Shown here: in pieces, positions 34,284 through 42,836 of the stretch
Layout of the letters: each line of letters opens with the position of its first letter
Numbering within the stretch: the stretch's first letter is position 1
Source: Sphingobacteriia bacterium
GTDB taxonomy: Bacteria > Bacteroidota > Bacteroidia > Chitinophagales > Chitinophagaceae
Assembly: GCA_004294135.1 (NCBI GenBank)
Contig: RDZY01000022.1
Coordinates: 1-57,675 of the forward strand
Length of the DNA: 57,675 nucleotides
Direction: 5' to 3'
Translations under genes and position numbers: made by a program
The notes under the pieces: model-generated
Told to the model about the DNA's origin: nothing
The model's input: only the letters and a program-made list of their open reading frames with translations
Database searches by the model: none

Positions 34284-35663
34284 TTAATCCTTTTTCTTTT
34301 CTTCAAATAATTTTTCTTTCTCCACCACTTTCACTAGGTTACCATCTTTCAGTGTCTTGCTTACAATTGAGTAAGGTCCTGAAATTACTTTATCGCCTAT
34401 TTTTAATCCTTCTAAAATTTCAATATTATTCAAATCTTGAATGGCCGTTTTTACTTTTATTTTTTTAACAGTATTGTCTTTTTGTAAAATAAATACCACT
34501 TCTTCAATGCCATCGTCTGAGCTTACCGATTTGGGTGCTTCTTTAGCAGTATTAGCAGCTTTATCCTCTTTCTTTGCATCTTTTTTATCTGTATCATTTT
34601 TTTCCTTGCTATCACGAGTTGTTACTGCATTCAAAGGAACCGATATTACATTGATTCTACTTTTTGTTTGAATATCGGCACTGGCAGTCATCCCAGGACG
34701 AAATGGAAACCCTCTTCCTATTACAATTAAATCTTTGTAACTATCTGGCAGCAAACGAATATGTACTTTATAATTGGTTACTTCTACATTGGTATTACCT
34801 CCTAATGCTGAGCCTGTATTTGGGTTGGCAATCTTATACACCAATCCTTTGAATTTTCTATTGGAATATGCATCTACTTCTACAACAGCGGTATCACCCA
34901 ATTTTACTTTTGGAATATCATTTTCACCCACATCAACCCTTACTTCAATACTGCGCATATCGGCCACACGCATCATTTCTGTACCCACATTAAAACTATT
35001 ACCTGCAACCCTTTCTCCTTTTTTAATGGCCAATAAACTAATCACTCCATTCATAGGTGATACAATAACCGTTCTCCCAATATCTTTATTGGCTCTATTC
35101 AATTGAGCTTGCACACTGGTTACGCCAGCTTTCGCACTTTTAATGCCTTCCATGGCTGCAGTATAATTTGCTTTTGCAGCTCTAAATGCTTGTTCTGCTT
35201 GTTCAAATTCTAGTCGGCTGATTACTTTTTCTTCTAATAATTTTTTCTGCCGATTGTACTGGGTTTCTGCCTGATCCAACGTGGCTTTTATAGCAAAAGA
35301 TTGCGCAGTTGAATTAGAAACCTGTGCTTCTTGCTGTTGAACACCAGCAGCTACTTGGTCGCGCTGTGATCCCAATATATCTGCATATATTCTAGCCAAA
35401 ACCTGTCCCTTATGAACACTATCGCCTTCATTTACATTTAACTCCACTATTTCACCGCTTACATCGGGACTGATTTTAACTTCTACTTCGGGGTATACTT
35501 TACCACTTGCATTTACCGTTTCTGTTATGGTTCTCAGTTGAACGTCTTCGGCAGTCACTTTTATACCTTCCTCCTTACCAATTACCCCGGCTTTTTTAAG
35601 ACCAATCATCACTCCGATTATTACAATCAATCCAACAATAATCCAAATTAATTTCTTACTCAT
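34284..35663 (-). CDS. Periplasmic adaptor subunit of an efflux pump (HlyD/MacA type)
   Basis: The 459-residue protein has an N-terminal membrane helix (LIWIIVGLIVIIGVMIGLKK), a lipoyl half with VYPEVEVKISPDVSGEIVEL and NVNEGDSVHKGQVLARIYAD, a coiled-coil hairpin (about 95-190), the matching lipoyl half (GRTVIVSPMNGVISLLAIKK), and the beta-barrel and membrane-proximal domains. A Lys/Asp/Glu/Ala-rich linker of about 35 residues near 345-380 is unusual in its place between the last domains. It lies 34 bp after the TolC gene. No pump gene follows: the next gene is gpsA. Confidence 0.92.
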   Translation of the reverse strand: MSKKLIWIIVGLIVIIGVMIGLKKAGVIGKEEGIKVTAEDVQLRTITETVNASGKVYPEVEVKISPDVSGEIVELNVNEGDSVHKGQVLARIYADILGSQRDQVAAGVQQQEAQVSNSTAQSFAIKATLDQAETQYNRQKKLLEEKVISRLEFEQAEQAFRAAKANYTAAMEGIKSAKAGVTSVQAQLNRANKDIGRTVIVSPMNGVISLLAIKKGERVAGNSFNVGTEMMRVADMRSIEVRVDVGENDIPKVKLGDTAVVEVDAYSNRKFKGLVYKIANPNTGSALGGNTNVEVTNYKVHIRLLPDSYKDLIVIGRGFPFRPGMTASADIQTKSRINVISVPLNAVTTRDSKEKNDTDKKDAKKEDKAANTAKEAPKSVSSDDGIEEVVFILQKDNTVKKIKVKTAIQDLNNIEILEGLKIGDKVISGPYSIVSKTLKDGNLVKVVEKEKLFEEKKKD

Positions 35664-35697
35664 AACTGTATTTTACTTTTGTGCTTTGAAACCAGTA

Positions 35698-37155
35698 CTA
35701 TAATTTAATGCCTTGTCCTTTATAAAATTCTAATAACTTAATTCTAAATATATAATCAAATTGATTATTCAGTCGATCTAGTTTTGACCGCAACAGGTTA
35801 TTCTGATTGGTAATTAAATCGAGTGTATTCGACAATCCTGCTTCAAATCTTTTTCTACCAAAATCGTATGCTTTTTGTGCCGCTTCTACACTTTTATCGC
35901 TTGCATTAAAGCGCTTCATAGCTGCAATTGCATTGGTATAAGAAGTATAAATATTTTGTTGTAGTATTAAGTCAGTTTGTTGACTGGTGATTTGTGCAGA
36001 ACGTAAGTTTAGTTTTGACCGCTCATAAGCCAACCGGGCATTGCCTCCGTTGAAGATAGGTACTTGAAGATTCACCCCAAAATTCTGCCTAAAATTCTGT
36101 TCAAGCTGTCCACCCCATCCACTCCACATACCGAAAAAATTTCTTTTAGATTGTACAATTTGCACATCGGGTTGCAATACCGTATAATTGGTTCCACCCA
36201 CATTTACAAACCCGCTGGTAGGGCGGATTCCAACAATATTTACCCCAGTTACTTCACGAGCTGAATTGGCAAAATTCGATCCCAATCCGCCAAAGGCAGA
36301 AATAATGGGATAATAAGCTGCACGGGCTCGTTTGATGGATTCGTCCGCCGATTTAACCCTTAAATTATTGAGCTTTTGAGCGGGCTGATTGCTCAATGCC
36401 AATTGGTATAATGCAGCTGGCTCTAGGTCTGCAAGTGCAGCCAAAGAAATATTTTCAACAGCAGGAATGACTGGTTCAAAAGGCGTAGCCATGTCTAAAT
36501 TAATGGCTGCTTTAAGTTGAATAATAGATTGCGAAAAGCTGGCTTCTGCATTCACTAAAATGGTGCTATCCCTTGCCAACTGGGCTTCCACTTCTGCGGC
36601 ACTTAATTCAGGAAGCGCTCCTGCTTCTACCCGCTTGCGAGTAAACCCTAGCTGTGTAAGTGTTTGTGAGATTTGTACTTTGGCAATACCAATTTGCTGC
36701 TTTGCGGCCACAACTTGCAAAAAGAAGGATGCAATATTTAAGGAGATATCGTTGCCAATTCTTTCAATATCAATTAAGGCAGCCTGAGCATTAAAACCTG
36801 CAATTTTTTTATCGGACTGCAATGCGCCCCAGTTAAAAATAGGCGCGCTTAGGTTTACATTCAGTCCCTGAAACAATAATTGAGTGGTTGTAAATTGGTT
36901 GGTAGTAGGATCTATAGAGCGACCAAATTGGGTACCCAAGTTACTATTGAAATTGGCCGATGGATATAAAGCCAGTTTTGTTCGTTCTGTTTCCAGCTTA
37001 GCCAGCCTAGCTTGCACATCTGCTTGCTTGAGTGAAATATTATTCTTAGCCGCATATTCTATACAACGGTGTATATCCCAAAGATTATTTTCTTGTGCTT
37101 GAACTGCTGCTGAACCAATAAAACAACCCAATATCAGTATAAAGGTCTTAGTCAT
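35698..37155 (-). CDS. TolC-family outer-membrane efflux protein
   Basis: This 485-residue protein has a signal peptide (MTKTFILILGCFIGSAAVQA) and two TolC repeats: LWDIHRCIEYAAKNNISLKQ at the N-terminus and, in the second half, FGRKRFEAGLSNTLDLITNQ. Long helices that form the periplasmic tunnel lie at about 120-220 and 380-470. It works with the adaptor encoded next to it. TATTTTTG (37160-37167, minus strand) resembles a -7 box but ends only 4 bp before the ATG, so the message might be leaderless. The inner-membrane pump must be encoded elsewhere. Confidence 0.92.
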   Translation of the reverse strand: MTKTFILILGCFIGSAAVQAQENNLWDIHRCIEYAAKNNISLKQADVQARLAKLETERTKLALYPSANFNSNLGTQFGRSIDPTTNQFTTTQLLFQGLNVNLSAPIFNWGALQSDKKIAGFNAQAALIDIERIGNDISLNIASFFLQVVAAKQQIGIAKVQISQTLTQLGFTRKRVEAGALPELSAAEVEAQLARDSTILVNAEASFSQSIIQLKAAINLDMATPFEPVIPAVENISLAALADLEPAALYQLALSNQPAQKLNNLRVKSADESIKRARAAYYPIISAFGGLGSNFANSAREVTGVNIVGIRPTSGFVNVGGTNYTVLQPDVQIVQSKRNFFGMWSGWGGQLEQNFRQNFGVNLQVPIFNGGNARLAYERSKLNLRSAQITSQQTDLILQQNIYTSYTNAIAAMKRFNASDKSVEAAQKAYDFGRKRFEAGLSNTLDLITNQNNLLRSKLDRLNNQFDYIFRIKLLEFYKGQGIKL

Positions 37156-37262
37156 GATACAAAAATAAGTGAATGAATTGCTGCTTTTAAAAAAATAGAC
37201 AGACGGAAAGGATAGCTATTCTTTTGTGTTAAAATTAGTATGAAAGGCGATTGCTCTCTCAA

Positions 37263-38585
37263 TTAAGTCTTTTTTCTAACGCCTAATACAAAATAAAGTC
37301 CCACAAACGCCCCCAATACCAAAACACCAACCAAGGCAGTTTCTGGTGTTTGTATGGCAATACTTATTCCCACAAATAAATAGGCAAGCATAAAGACAAT
37401 GGGTAAGAATGGATACCATTTCATTTTATAAATACCTGTACCGTCTAAATATTGGGTTCGTTTTCGGAGTATAAAAATGGTAGCGCTGGAAGCAACCATC
37501 CCAAAACAGTCCAAGAAAATGGTGAAATTGAGTATTTTCTCAAAAGTCTGTGCAAAAAATAAAATGACGATACATATGGCGGCAAAAACGGTGAGTGAAA
37601 CCACCAGTACATTGTTTTTTTCACTTTGCTTAGAGAATATTTTTGGTAGGCTTCCCTCTTCACTCATTGCATACATTACGCGTGGATTACTCATAAGTAT
37701 GGCATTTACATAGGCCAGCACTCCTAAAAAAAGTAAAAAAGAGAAAATAGCCGCCCCTCGATCACCAAATACTTTTTGAATTAGGGTATAGGCAATTTCT
37801 CTTTCCCCCTTCATTTGTTCAAAGCCAATGATTTGGTAATAGCTAAAATTGACCAACAAATAGAGGCTAATAATAATGGCAATTCCAAAGAAAATACCCC
37901 TAGGAATATTTTTAGCGGGATTGCTTACTTCATTCCCAAAATTGATGGTTTGCTGGTACCCGCCATAGGTAAAAGAGACGGCAATTAGACTTACACCGAG
38001 GCTTTGCAACCATCCCATAGCTGGAACAGGCATATTGGCTATAATAGGTGTGGGATTGGTTGAATAGGGGAAAAAAAGTGCAGCAATCAGCACCAATATC
38101 ATACCGATTTTAATCAACATTAAAATATTCTGTGCCCTAGAACTCATCTTTAATCCTTGCAAATTAATGCCATAAAAAATTACGATTGCAATGCAACTAA
38201 TCAGTGCTTTATCTATATCTCCCCACTGAACTTCCGGAAAAAGTTTGGTGATATAACCCGCTCCAATTAAAGCTACTCCACTTAGGCTGGCAGCATTGCT
38301 GATGAGGATGATGCAGTTGATGGCAAATGCAATACTGGGATGGTAGGCATAGGAAAATATTTTATAATATCCCCCGGTAACGGGGTATCGGCTACCAATT
38401 TCCGCATAGGTAAGTGCGCCACATAAAGCAACAAAGCCGCCCAATATCCAAGCTGTGAAGTACACCGAAGGATCTATTGCAGTTTTTGCGCTGGTAGCAG
38501 CTGACCTAAATATGCCCATTCCAATAACCAGTCCCACTACAATCATGGTGAAACTGAAAATATTTAGTTTTTGATTGCCCTTCAT
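37263..38585 (-). CDS. APC-family amino acid permease
   Basis: The ATG at 38585 gives a 440-residue protein starting MKGNQKLNIFSFTMIVVGLV then IGMGIFRSAATSAK, the substrate-binding first helix of APC transporters. About 12 helices follow, with GGFVALCGALTYAEIGSRYP in helix 2 and SFTYGGYQQTINFGNEVSNP in helix 6, typical of LAT/YfnA-like exchangers. A TTG-started frame from 38660 would translate the heptamer repeat region as an N-terminal tail, which is unlikely. The substrate is not clear. It is divergent to the B12 riboswitch. Confidence 0.9.
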   Translation of the reverse strand: MKGNQKLNIFSFTMIVVGLVIGMGIFRSAATSAKTAIDPSVYFTAWILGGFVALCGALTYAEIGSRYPVTGGYYKIFSYAYHPSIAFAINCIILISNAASLSGVALIGAGYITKLFPEVQWGDIDKALISCIAIVIFYGINLQGLKMSSRAQNILMLIKIGMILVLIAALFFPYSTNPTPIIANMPVPAMGWLQSLGVSLIAVSFTYGGYQQTINFGNEVSNPAKNIPRGIFFGIAIIISLYLLVNFSYYQIIGFEQMKGEREIAYTLIQKVFGDRGAAIFSFLLFLGVLAYVNAILMSNPRVMYAMSEEGSLPKIFSKQSEKNNVLVVSLTVFAAICIVILFFAQTFEKILNFTIFLDCFGMVASSATIFILRKRTQYLDGTGIYKMKWYPFLPIVFMLAYLFVGISIAIQTPETALVGVLVLGAFVGLYFVLGVRKKT

Positions 38586-38604
38586 TGGGTGAATGTAAGG
38601 AAAA

Positions 38605-38639
38605 GACTGTGGACTGTGGACTGTAGACCTTGGCCCGTG
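38605..38639 (-). repeat. Heptamer repeat cluster A, upstream of the permease
   Basis: Five 7-bp units without gaps: GACTGTG, GACTGTG, GACTGTA, GACCTTG, GCCCGTG on the plus strand. On the minus strand they read as variants of [C/T]ACNGTC. They lie 20-54 bp upstream of the permease ATG, in its 5' leader or promoter. A second cluster of the same type is inside cobS. Confidence 0.85.
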
Positions 38640-38675
38640 GATAAAAAATAATCTACTCAAAACAGTTCAACCCCC

Positions 38676-38683
38676 TACATTTG
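38676..38683 (+). promoter_or_regulatory. Promoter -7 box of the B12 operon
   Basis: TACATTTG fits TAnnTTTG and lies about 10 bp before the predicted 5' end of the riboswitch. No convincing -33 TTG is seen upstream. Confidence 0.5.
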
Positions 38684-38689
38684 CGATGT

Positions 38690-38872
38690 ATTTGGTTCAC
38701 TTGCCTCAGGCAAGTGATTAAAAGGGAAGTCCGGTGTAATTCCGGCGCTATCCCCGTAGCTGTAATCCCGCCGCTTTGTCGGCGAACTTTTAGACAACTG
38801 CAACCACTGTTCCAAAAAAGAATGGGAAGGGAAGTTTAAAAGGCGGGAGAGCCAGAAGACCTGCCAACTGCA
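38690..38872 (+). ncRNA. Cobalamin (B12) riboswitch
   Basis: The conserved order of the AdoCbl aptamer is present: AAAGGGAAGTCCGGTG (about 38720-38735), the core AATTCCGGCGCTATCCCCGT, CCACTGTTC near 38804, AATGGGAAGG near 38821, and the B12 box GCCAGAAGACCTGCC at 38851-38865. A variable arm CCGCCG/CGGCG lies between. It precedes btuB, cobT, cobS and cobC and should lower their expression when cobalamin is plentiful. A likely terminator, the expression platform, follows at 38884-38954. Confidence 0.96.
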
Positions 38873-38883
38873 ACTAATTATTC

Positions 38884-38954
38884 ACGGCTTTCGGGTGAAA
38901 AGCATGGAACGTAAAGCGCTGCGGCAGCAGTAATTTATTTTTCGCCGTTTTTTT
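38884..38954 (+). terminator. Probable expression platform of the B12 riboswitch
   Basis: ACGGC (38884-38888) can pair with GCCGT (38944-38948), which is followed by a run of seven T (38948-38954). Inside are two small hairpins: TTTC/GAAA around GGGT (38889-38900) and GCTG/CAGC around CGG (38918-38928). This gives a branched intrinsic terminator between the aptamer and the btuB ATG. The pairing is by eye; no folding was run. Confidence 0.5.
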
Positions 38955-38997
38955 ATTTTCCTGGAAGCTCATTTGTTGTACCATTAAAATCAACACA

Positions 38998-40929
38998 ATG
39001 AGCAAAAAATTAACGCTCTTAACCATGGTGCTGGCAGCAACAAGTCTGCATGCCCAACGAGACAGTCTCCGTACACGCGTACTGGACGAAGTAGTAGTTA
39101 CTGCCAATAAGCAGGAACAAAAACAAAGCACTACTGGTAAAGTAATTACGGTAATTGACAAGCATGTGCTGGAAAAAAGTGCAGGCAGATCTGTAGCACA
39201 AGTGCTGAATGAAACCGTGGGAATCACCATCAATGGTGCATTCAACAATGCTGGCACCAACCAGACGGTCTTTATGCGTGGCGCAGGCAGCGGTAGAACA
39301 CTGATACTGATGGATGGCATTCCCGTAAACGATCCTTCACAAATCAACAATGAATTTGATTTAAATCTTTTCTCCATCAATGATGTTGAACGCATTGAAG
39401 TATGTAGGGGTGCTCAAAGCACGCTCTATGGAAGCGATGCGGTAGCTGGTGTAATCAATATTATTACCATCAAAAACAATATTTCAAAACCCGTTAACCT
39501 AAAAGCTACATTCTCGGCTGGCAATCTAAATACGTTTAGAACCAATGCACAAGTTTATGGAAAACTGAATAAGCTTACTTATACCGCAAGACATGCCCGT
39601 TTAAATACCAATGGCTTTAGCACGGCTTACGACAGTACGGGAAGTAAGAATTTTGACAAAGATGGTTACCATGGAAATACCTCCAGCGGAAGTTTTCAGT
39701 ACGCACTTACCAACCGCTTTTTAATTAAAGGTTTTGTTTTACACAGTGGCTATACCAGTAATATTGATGCTGGGGTTTTTAACGATGATAGGCAGTATCA
39801 ACTGAAAAGTAATATGCTTAATACGGGTGGTGGATTTCAATACAAATCGCCTAAAATAACAGTTACAGGTAATTACCAGTTTAACGAGACAACTCGCGCT
39901 TTTGAACGTGATAGTGCCGACAAAACCGCATTCAATTATTTTCTTAGAAATAATTATTTTGGTAAAACCCAGTTTGTAGAATTGTATGCCAATATACCAA
40001 TTACCAAAAATTTATCGTTATTACAAGGAGTCGAATATCGTTTTGCAAATATGAATAACCAGTTTAGATCAGTAAGTAGTTTTGGCCCTTATAATAGTGG
40101 ATTTAGAGACACGGGTGTTTCACAATCTTCTTTGTATACCTCTATTTTGTTCAACAATAAAAAAGGGTTTGCAACAGATATGGGTATTCGATTGAATAAA
40201 CATTCAATGTATGGCAATAATCATACCCTTACTTTCAATCCGTCCTATCAAGTAAATGAAAATATACGGGTATTTGGAAGCATTGCAACTGCTTTTAAAG
40301 CGCCATCGCTGTACCAACTTTTTGATGGGTTCAGTGGCAGCAAAGATTTGCAGCCAGAGCGAAGTACTACTATAGAAGCAGGCTTATCGAATGCTACAAA
40401 ACTATTTTCGAGTCGCCTCGTAGTTTTTTACAGAACCACGCGGAATGGTATTGACTTTGATTATGTAAGAAGTAAGTACTTCAACCTAGTTAAACAAACT
40501 GCTTTTGGAGTAGAATATGAAACCAGTGCTGCCATTACAAATGAGTTGACTGTACGCGCTAATTTTACTTTTTTAAGTATTGCGGATTCCACACAGAGTC
40601 GCTTAAATTTTAAGGACACTGCATACAATTATGGGTTGAGAAGACCGGGCATCAATGCCAATATAGTATTGAATTATACGCATGAAAAATTAACGGTAAG
40701 CATAAGCGGAAAATATATCAGCAGTCGCTCCGATGTTGGAGGTTATAAAAAACAGGATGTGAACTTACCAGAATATTTTTTATTAAATGCTTACACAGAA
40801 TATCGATTCAACAATAAATTAAAGTTATTTGTGGATGCGCAAAATATGACCAATAAGAAATTTTTCGATCTTAGGGGCTTTAACAGCATACCATTTATTG
40901 TTCATACCGGAATTAATATCAATCTTTAG
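38998..40929 (+). CDS. btuB: TonB-dependent cobalamin receptor, BtuB-like
   Basis: This 643-residue outer-membrane receptor has a signal peptide (MSKKLTLLTMVLAATSLHAQ), a TonB-box region (LDEVVVTANKQEQKQSTTGK), a plug with VFMRGAGSGRTLILMDGIPV, ERIEVCRGAQSTLYGSDAVA and GVINIIT, and a barrel with the C-terminus FIVHTGININL. It lacks the carboxypeptidase-like N-domain of the other two receptors in the window and has BtuB length. The riboswitch in front and cobT directly behind (3 bp) make cobalamin or a corrinoid precursor the likely ligand. Confidence 0.92.
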   Translation: MSKKLTLLTMVLAATSLHAQRDSLRTRVLDEVVVTANKQEQKQSTTGKVITVIDKHVLEKSAGRSVAQVLNETVGITINGAFNNAGTNQTVFMRGAGSGRTLILMDGIPVNDPSQINNEFDLNLFSINDVERIEVCRGAQSTLYGSDAVAGVINIITIKNNISKPVNLKATFSAGNLNTFRTNAQVYGKLNKLTYTARHARLNTNGFSTAYDSTGSKNFDKDGYHGNTSSGSFQYALTNRFLIKGFVLHSGYTSNIDAGVFNDDRQYQLKSNMLNTGGGFQYKSPKITVTGNYQFNETTRAFERDSADKTAFNYFLRNNYFGKTQFVELYANIPITKNLSLLQGVEYRFANMNNQFRSVSSFGPYNSGFRDTGVSQSSLYTSILFNNKKGFATDMGIRLNKHSMYGNNHTLTFNPSYQVNENIRVFGSIATAFKAPSLYQLFDGFSGSKDLQPERSTTIEAGLSNATKLFSSRLVVFYRTTRNGIDFDYVRSKYFNLVKQTAFGVEYETSAAITNELTVRANFTFLSIADSTQSRLNFKDTAYNYGLRRPGINANIVLNYTHEKLTVSISGKYISSRSDVGGYKKQDVNLPEYFLLNAYTEYRFNNKLKLFVDAQNMTNKKFFDLRGFNSIPFIVHTGININL

Positions 40930-40932
40930 CAT

Positions 40933-41967
40933 ATGGCATCATTACAAACACAGTTGCAGCATAAAATAAATACTAAGACCAAACCAGTGGGAGCATTGGG
41001 AATGTTAGAAACCATTGCATTACAGGTTGGTCTTATTCAAGAAACATTATGTCCATCCATTCAATCACCCGCAATTATTGTATTTGCGGGTGATCATGGA
41101 ATTGCTGCAAACGGTTTGGTGAATCCATATCCACAGGCAGTAACTGCCCAAATGGTTTTAAATTTTTTAGCAGGAGGTGCTGCTATTAATGTGTTTACAA
41201 AGCAAAATAATATTCAGCTTTTTGTGGTAGATGCTGGCGTAAAAGCAGATTTTTCAAAGGTTACCGATCATTCCTCGTTTATTCATGCCAAGCAAGCAAT
41301 GGGGACAGAAAATTATTTTGCAACAGCAGCAATGACAGAAGTCCAAGCATTGGCATCTATAGAAGCGGGCAAAAAAATAGTGACGGATATAGCAGCAAAA
41401 GGAACCAATTGCATTGGTTTTGGGGAAATGGGTATTGGCAACACATCTTCTGCTGCATTAATTATGAGTGCTATTACTGGCTTTTCTATTGAAGAATGTA
41501 CTGGCAGGGGTACTGGCGCTTCAGATGAGCAACTTGCAAACAAAATAGATGCACTTCGCATTTGCTTACTCAAACACCAAGTTTTTAATTTAGGAGAAGC
41601 GCCCATCCAGCTATTGTCAAAAATAGGAGGATTTGAAATTGCTATGATGGTAGGCGCATATCTTTCAGCAGCCGAGAATAAGATGATTATTGTAGTGGAC
41701 GGATTCATTGCCACGGCGGCTTTATTAATTGCGCAAAAGATAGCACCCTCCGTTTTAAACAATTGTATTTTTGCGCATACCAGTGGGGAACAAGGCCATG
41801 AAAAAATGCTCGACTACCTGAAAATAAAACCCATACTCAATTGGGGAATGCGACTTGGAGAAGGAACAGGTGCTGCACTAGCAATTCCATTGGTGAGAAG
41901 TGCTGTAGCATTTTTAAATGAGATGGCTTCCTTTGAGCAGGCTGGTGTGAGTTCGAAAGCAGAATAA
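40933..41967 (+). CDS. cobT: Nicotinate-nucleotide-dimethylbenzimidazole phosphoribosyltransferase
   Basis: CobT makes alpha-ribazole phosphate, the activated lower ligand of cobalamin. Motifs are KTKPVGALGMLETIALQVG, VFAGDHGIAANGLVNPYPQA, the GIGNTSSAALIMSAITGF segment, CTGRGTGASDEQLANKIDAL, and the C-terminal AHTSGEQGHEKMLDYL followed by LGEGTGAALAIPLVRSA. The conserved Glu in the GEGTGAA region is the catalytic base in the family. The length of 344 residues is normal. It lies 3 bp after btuB and 47 bp before cobS. Confidence 0.95.
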   Translation: MASLQTQLQHKINTKTKPVGALGMLETIALQVGLIQETLCPSIQSPAIIVFAGDHGIAANGLVNPYPQAVTAQMVLNFLAGGAAINVFTKQNNIQLFVVDAGVKADFSKVTDHSSFIHAKQAMGTENYFATAAMTEVQALASIEAGKKIVTDIAAKGTNCIGFGEMGIGNTSSAALIMSAITGFSIEECTGRGTGASDEQLANKIDALRICLLKHQVFNLGEAPIQLLSKIGGFEIAMMVGAYLSAAENKMIIVVDGFIATAALLIAQKIAPSVLNNCIFAHTSGEQGHEKMLDYLKIKPILNWGMRLGEGTGAALAIPLVRSAVAFLNEMASFEQAGVSSKAE

Positions 41968-42014
41968 TGTAATTTTAATAGTTGGCATTAAAACGTTCAA
42001 AAAACATCTTCACT

Positions 42015-42836
42015 ATGCTGCACCAATGGATAATTTTTCGGACTGCGCTGATGTTTCTCACCCGAATTCCGGTGGGTCGTCTCCCTTTTTCGCAAGCAAA
42101 CTTGCAAGCTTCGGCGCGTTATTTTAGTTGGGTAGGAATACTGGTGGGATTGGTAAGTGCAATGGTATGTATTGTAGCAAATTATTTATTTTCAATGCCA
42201 TTGAGTATTGCCATTTCTATGATGGCCAGTATTTTGTTAACGGGTGCTTTTCATGAAGATGGATGGGCAGATTGTTGTGATGCTTTTGGGGGTGGATGGA
42301 CTAAAGAAAAAATTCTCACCATCATGAAAGACAGTCGCCTCGGTACTTATGGTGTGGTGGGATTGATTGGCATGCTGGCAATTAAATTTTTATTGTTGCT
42401 CGAAATAAGCAATAATACAAGTGCAATACTACTGGGTATGGTGATGATTACAGCGCATAGTAGCAGTCGCTTTTTTGCAGTAACCATCATGCAAAAACTA
42501 CCTTATGTGCAAGATATTGATAGCAGTAAAAGCAAGCCACTGGCCAATAGAAAATTAACGAAAATAGAAATGGGGGTCTTGCTAATCGGTATGGCAATTC
42601 CCTTAATTGTATTATCACAAATATCCACGGACTATCGTCTACCGTTCACTGTCTACCATTTACCGTCTACCGTCTATTTCCTCCTCCTCCTACCCTGCTA
42701 TATTTTTTGTATTTTTGCCAGACGATATTTTAAGAAGTGGATCGGAGGTTATACTGGCGATTGTTTAGGAGCTACCCAACAAATTACAGAACTTATTTTT
42801 TACCTAGGATTTTTATTGCTATGGAAATTTATTTAA
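42015..42836 (+). CDS. cobS: Adenosylcobinamide-GDP ribazoletransferase
   Basis: CobS joins adenosylcobinamide-GDP with alpha-ribazole (phosphate) in the inner membrane. The ATG at 42015 (MLHQWIIFRTALMFLTRIPV) is preferred to a TTG at 41982. Motifs are FHEDGWADCCDAFGGGWTKE and IMKDSRLGTYGVVGLIGM, with the family's acidic metal-binding residues, and the end YFKKWIGGYTGDCLGATQQI. It has 273 residues and several helices. A cluster of heptamer repeats at 42626-42681 is translated as TDYRLPFTVYHLPSTVYF in a loop before the last helices, probably an insertion. It overlaps cobC by 16 bp. Confidence 0.94.
   Translation: MLHQWIIFRTALMFLTRIPVGRLPFSQANLQASARYFSWVGILVGLVSAMVCIVANYLFSMPLSIAISMMASILLTGAFHEDGWADCCDAFGGGWTKEKILTIMKDSRLGTYGVVGLIGMLAIKFLLLLEISNNTSAILLGMVMITAHSSSRFFAVTIMQKLPYVQDIDSSKSKPLANRKLTKIEMGVLLIGMAIPLIVLSQISTDYRLPFTVYHLPSTVYFLLLLPCYIFCIFARRYFKKWIGGYTGDCLGATQQITELIFYLGFLLLWKFI
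42626..42681 (+). repeat. Heptamer repeat cluster B, inside cobS
   Basis: Eight 7-bp units in phase: CACGGAC, TATCGTC, TACCGTT, CACTGTC, TACCATT, TACCGTC, TACCGTC, TATTTCC. The consensus is [C/T]ACNGTC, the same as cluster A (38605-38639) read on the minus strand. The frame of cobS stays open through it. The repeat is followed by CTCCTCCTCCT. Confidence 0.85.

Noticed and set aside
38874..39395. A minus-strand frame over the btuB start and riboswitch
   Set aside because: It is antisense to the btuB signal peptide and plug and overlaps the riboswitch platform.
41313..41762. A 149-residue frame on the minus strand inside cobT
   Set aside because: It lies wholly in cobT, has no family motif and mirrors the codon bias of the real gene.
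42676..42692. CTCCTCCTCC run in cobS as a possible phase-variable tract
   Set aside because: The trinucleotide unit changes length by whole codons, so it would not switch the frame.
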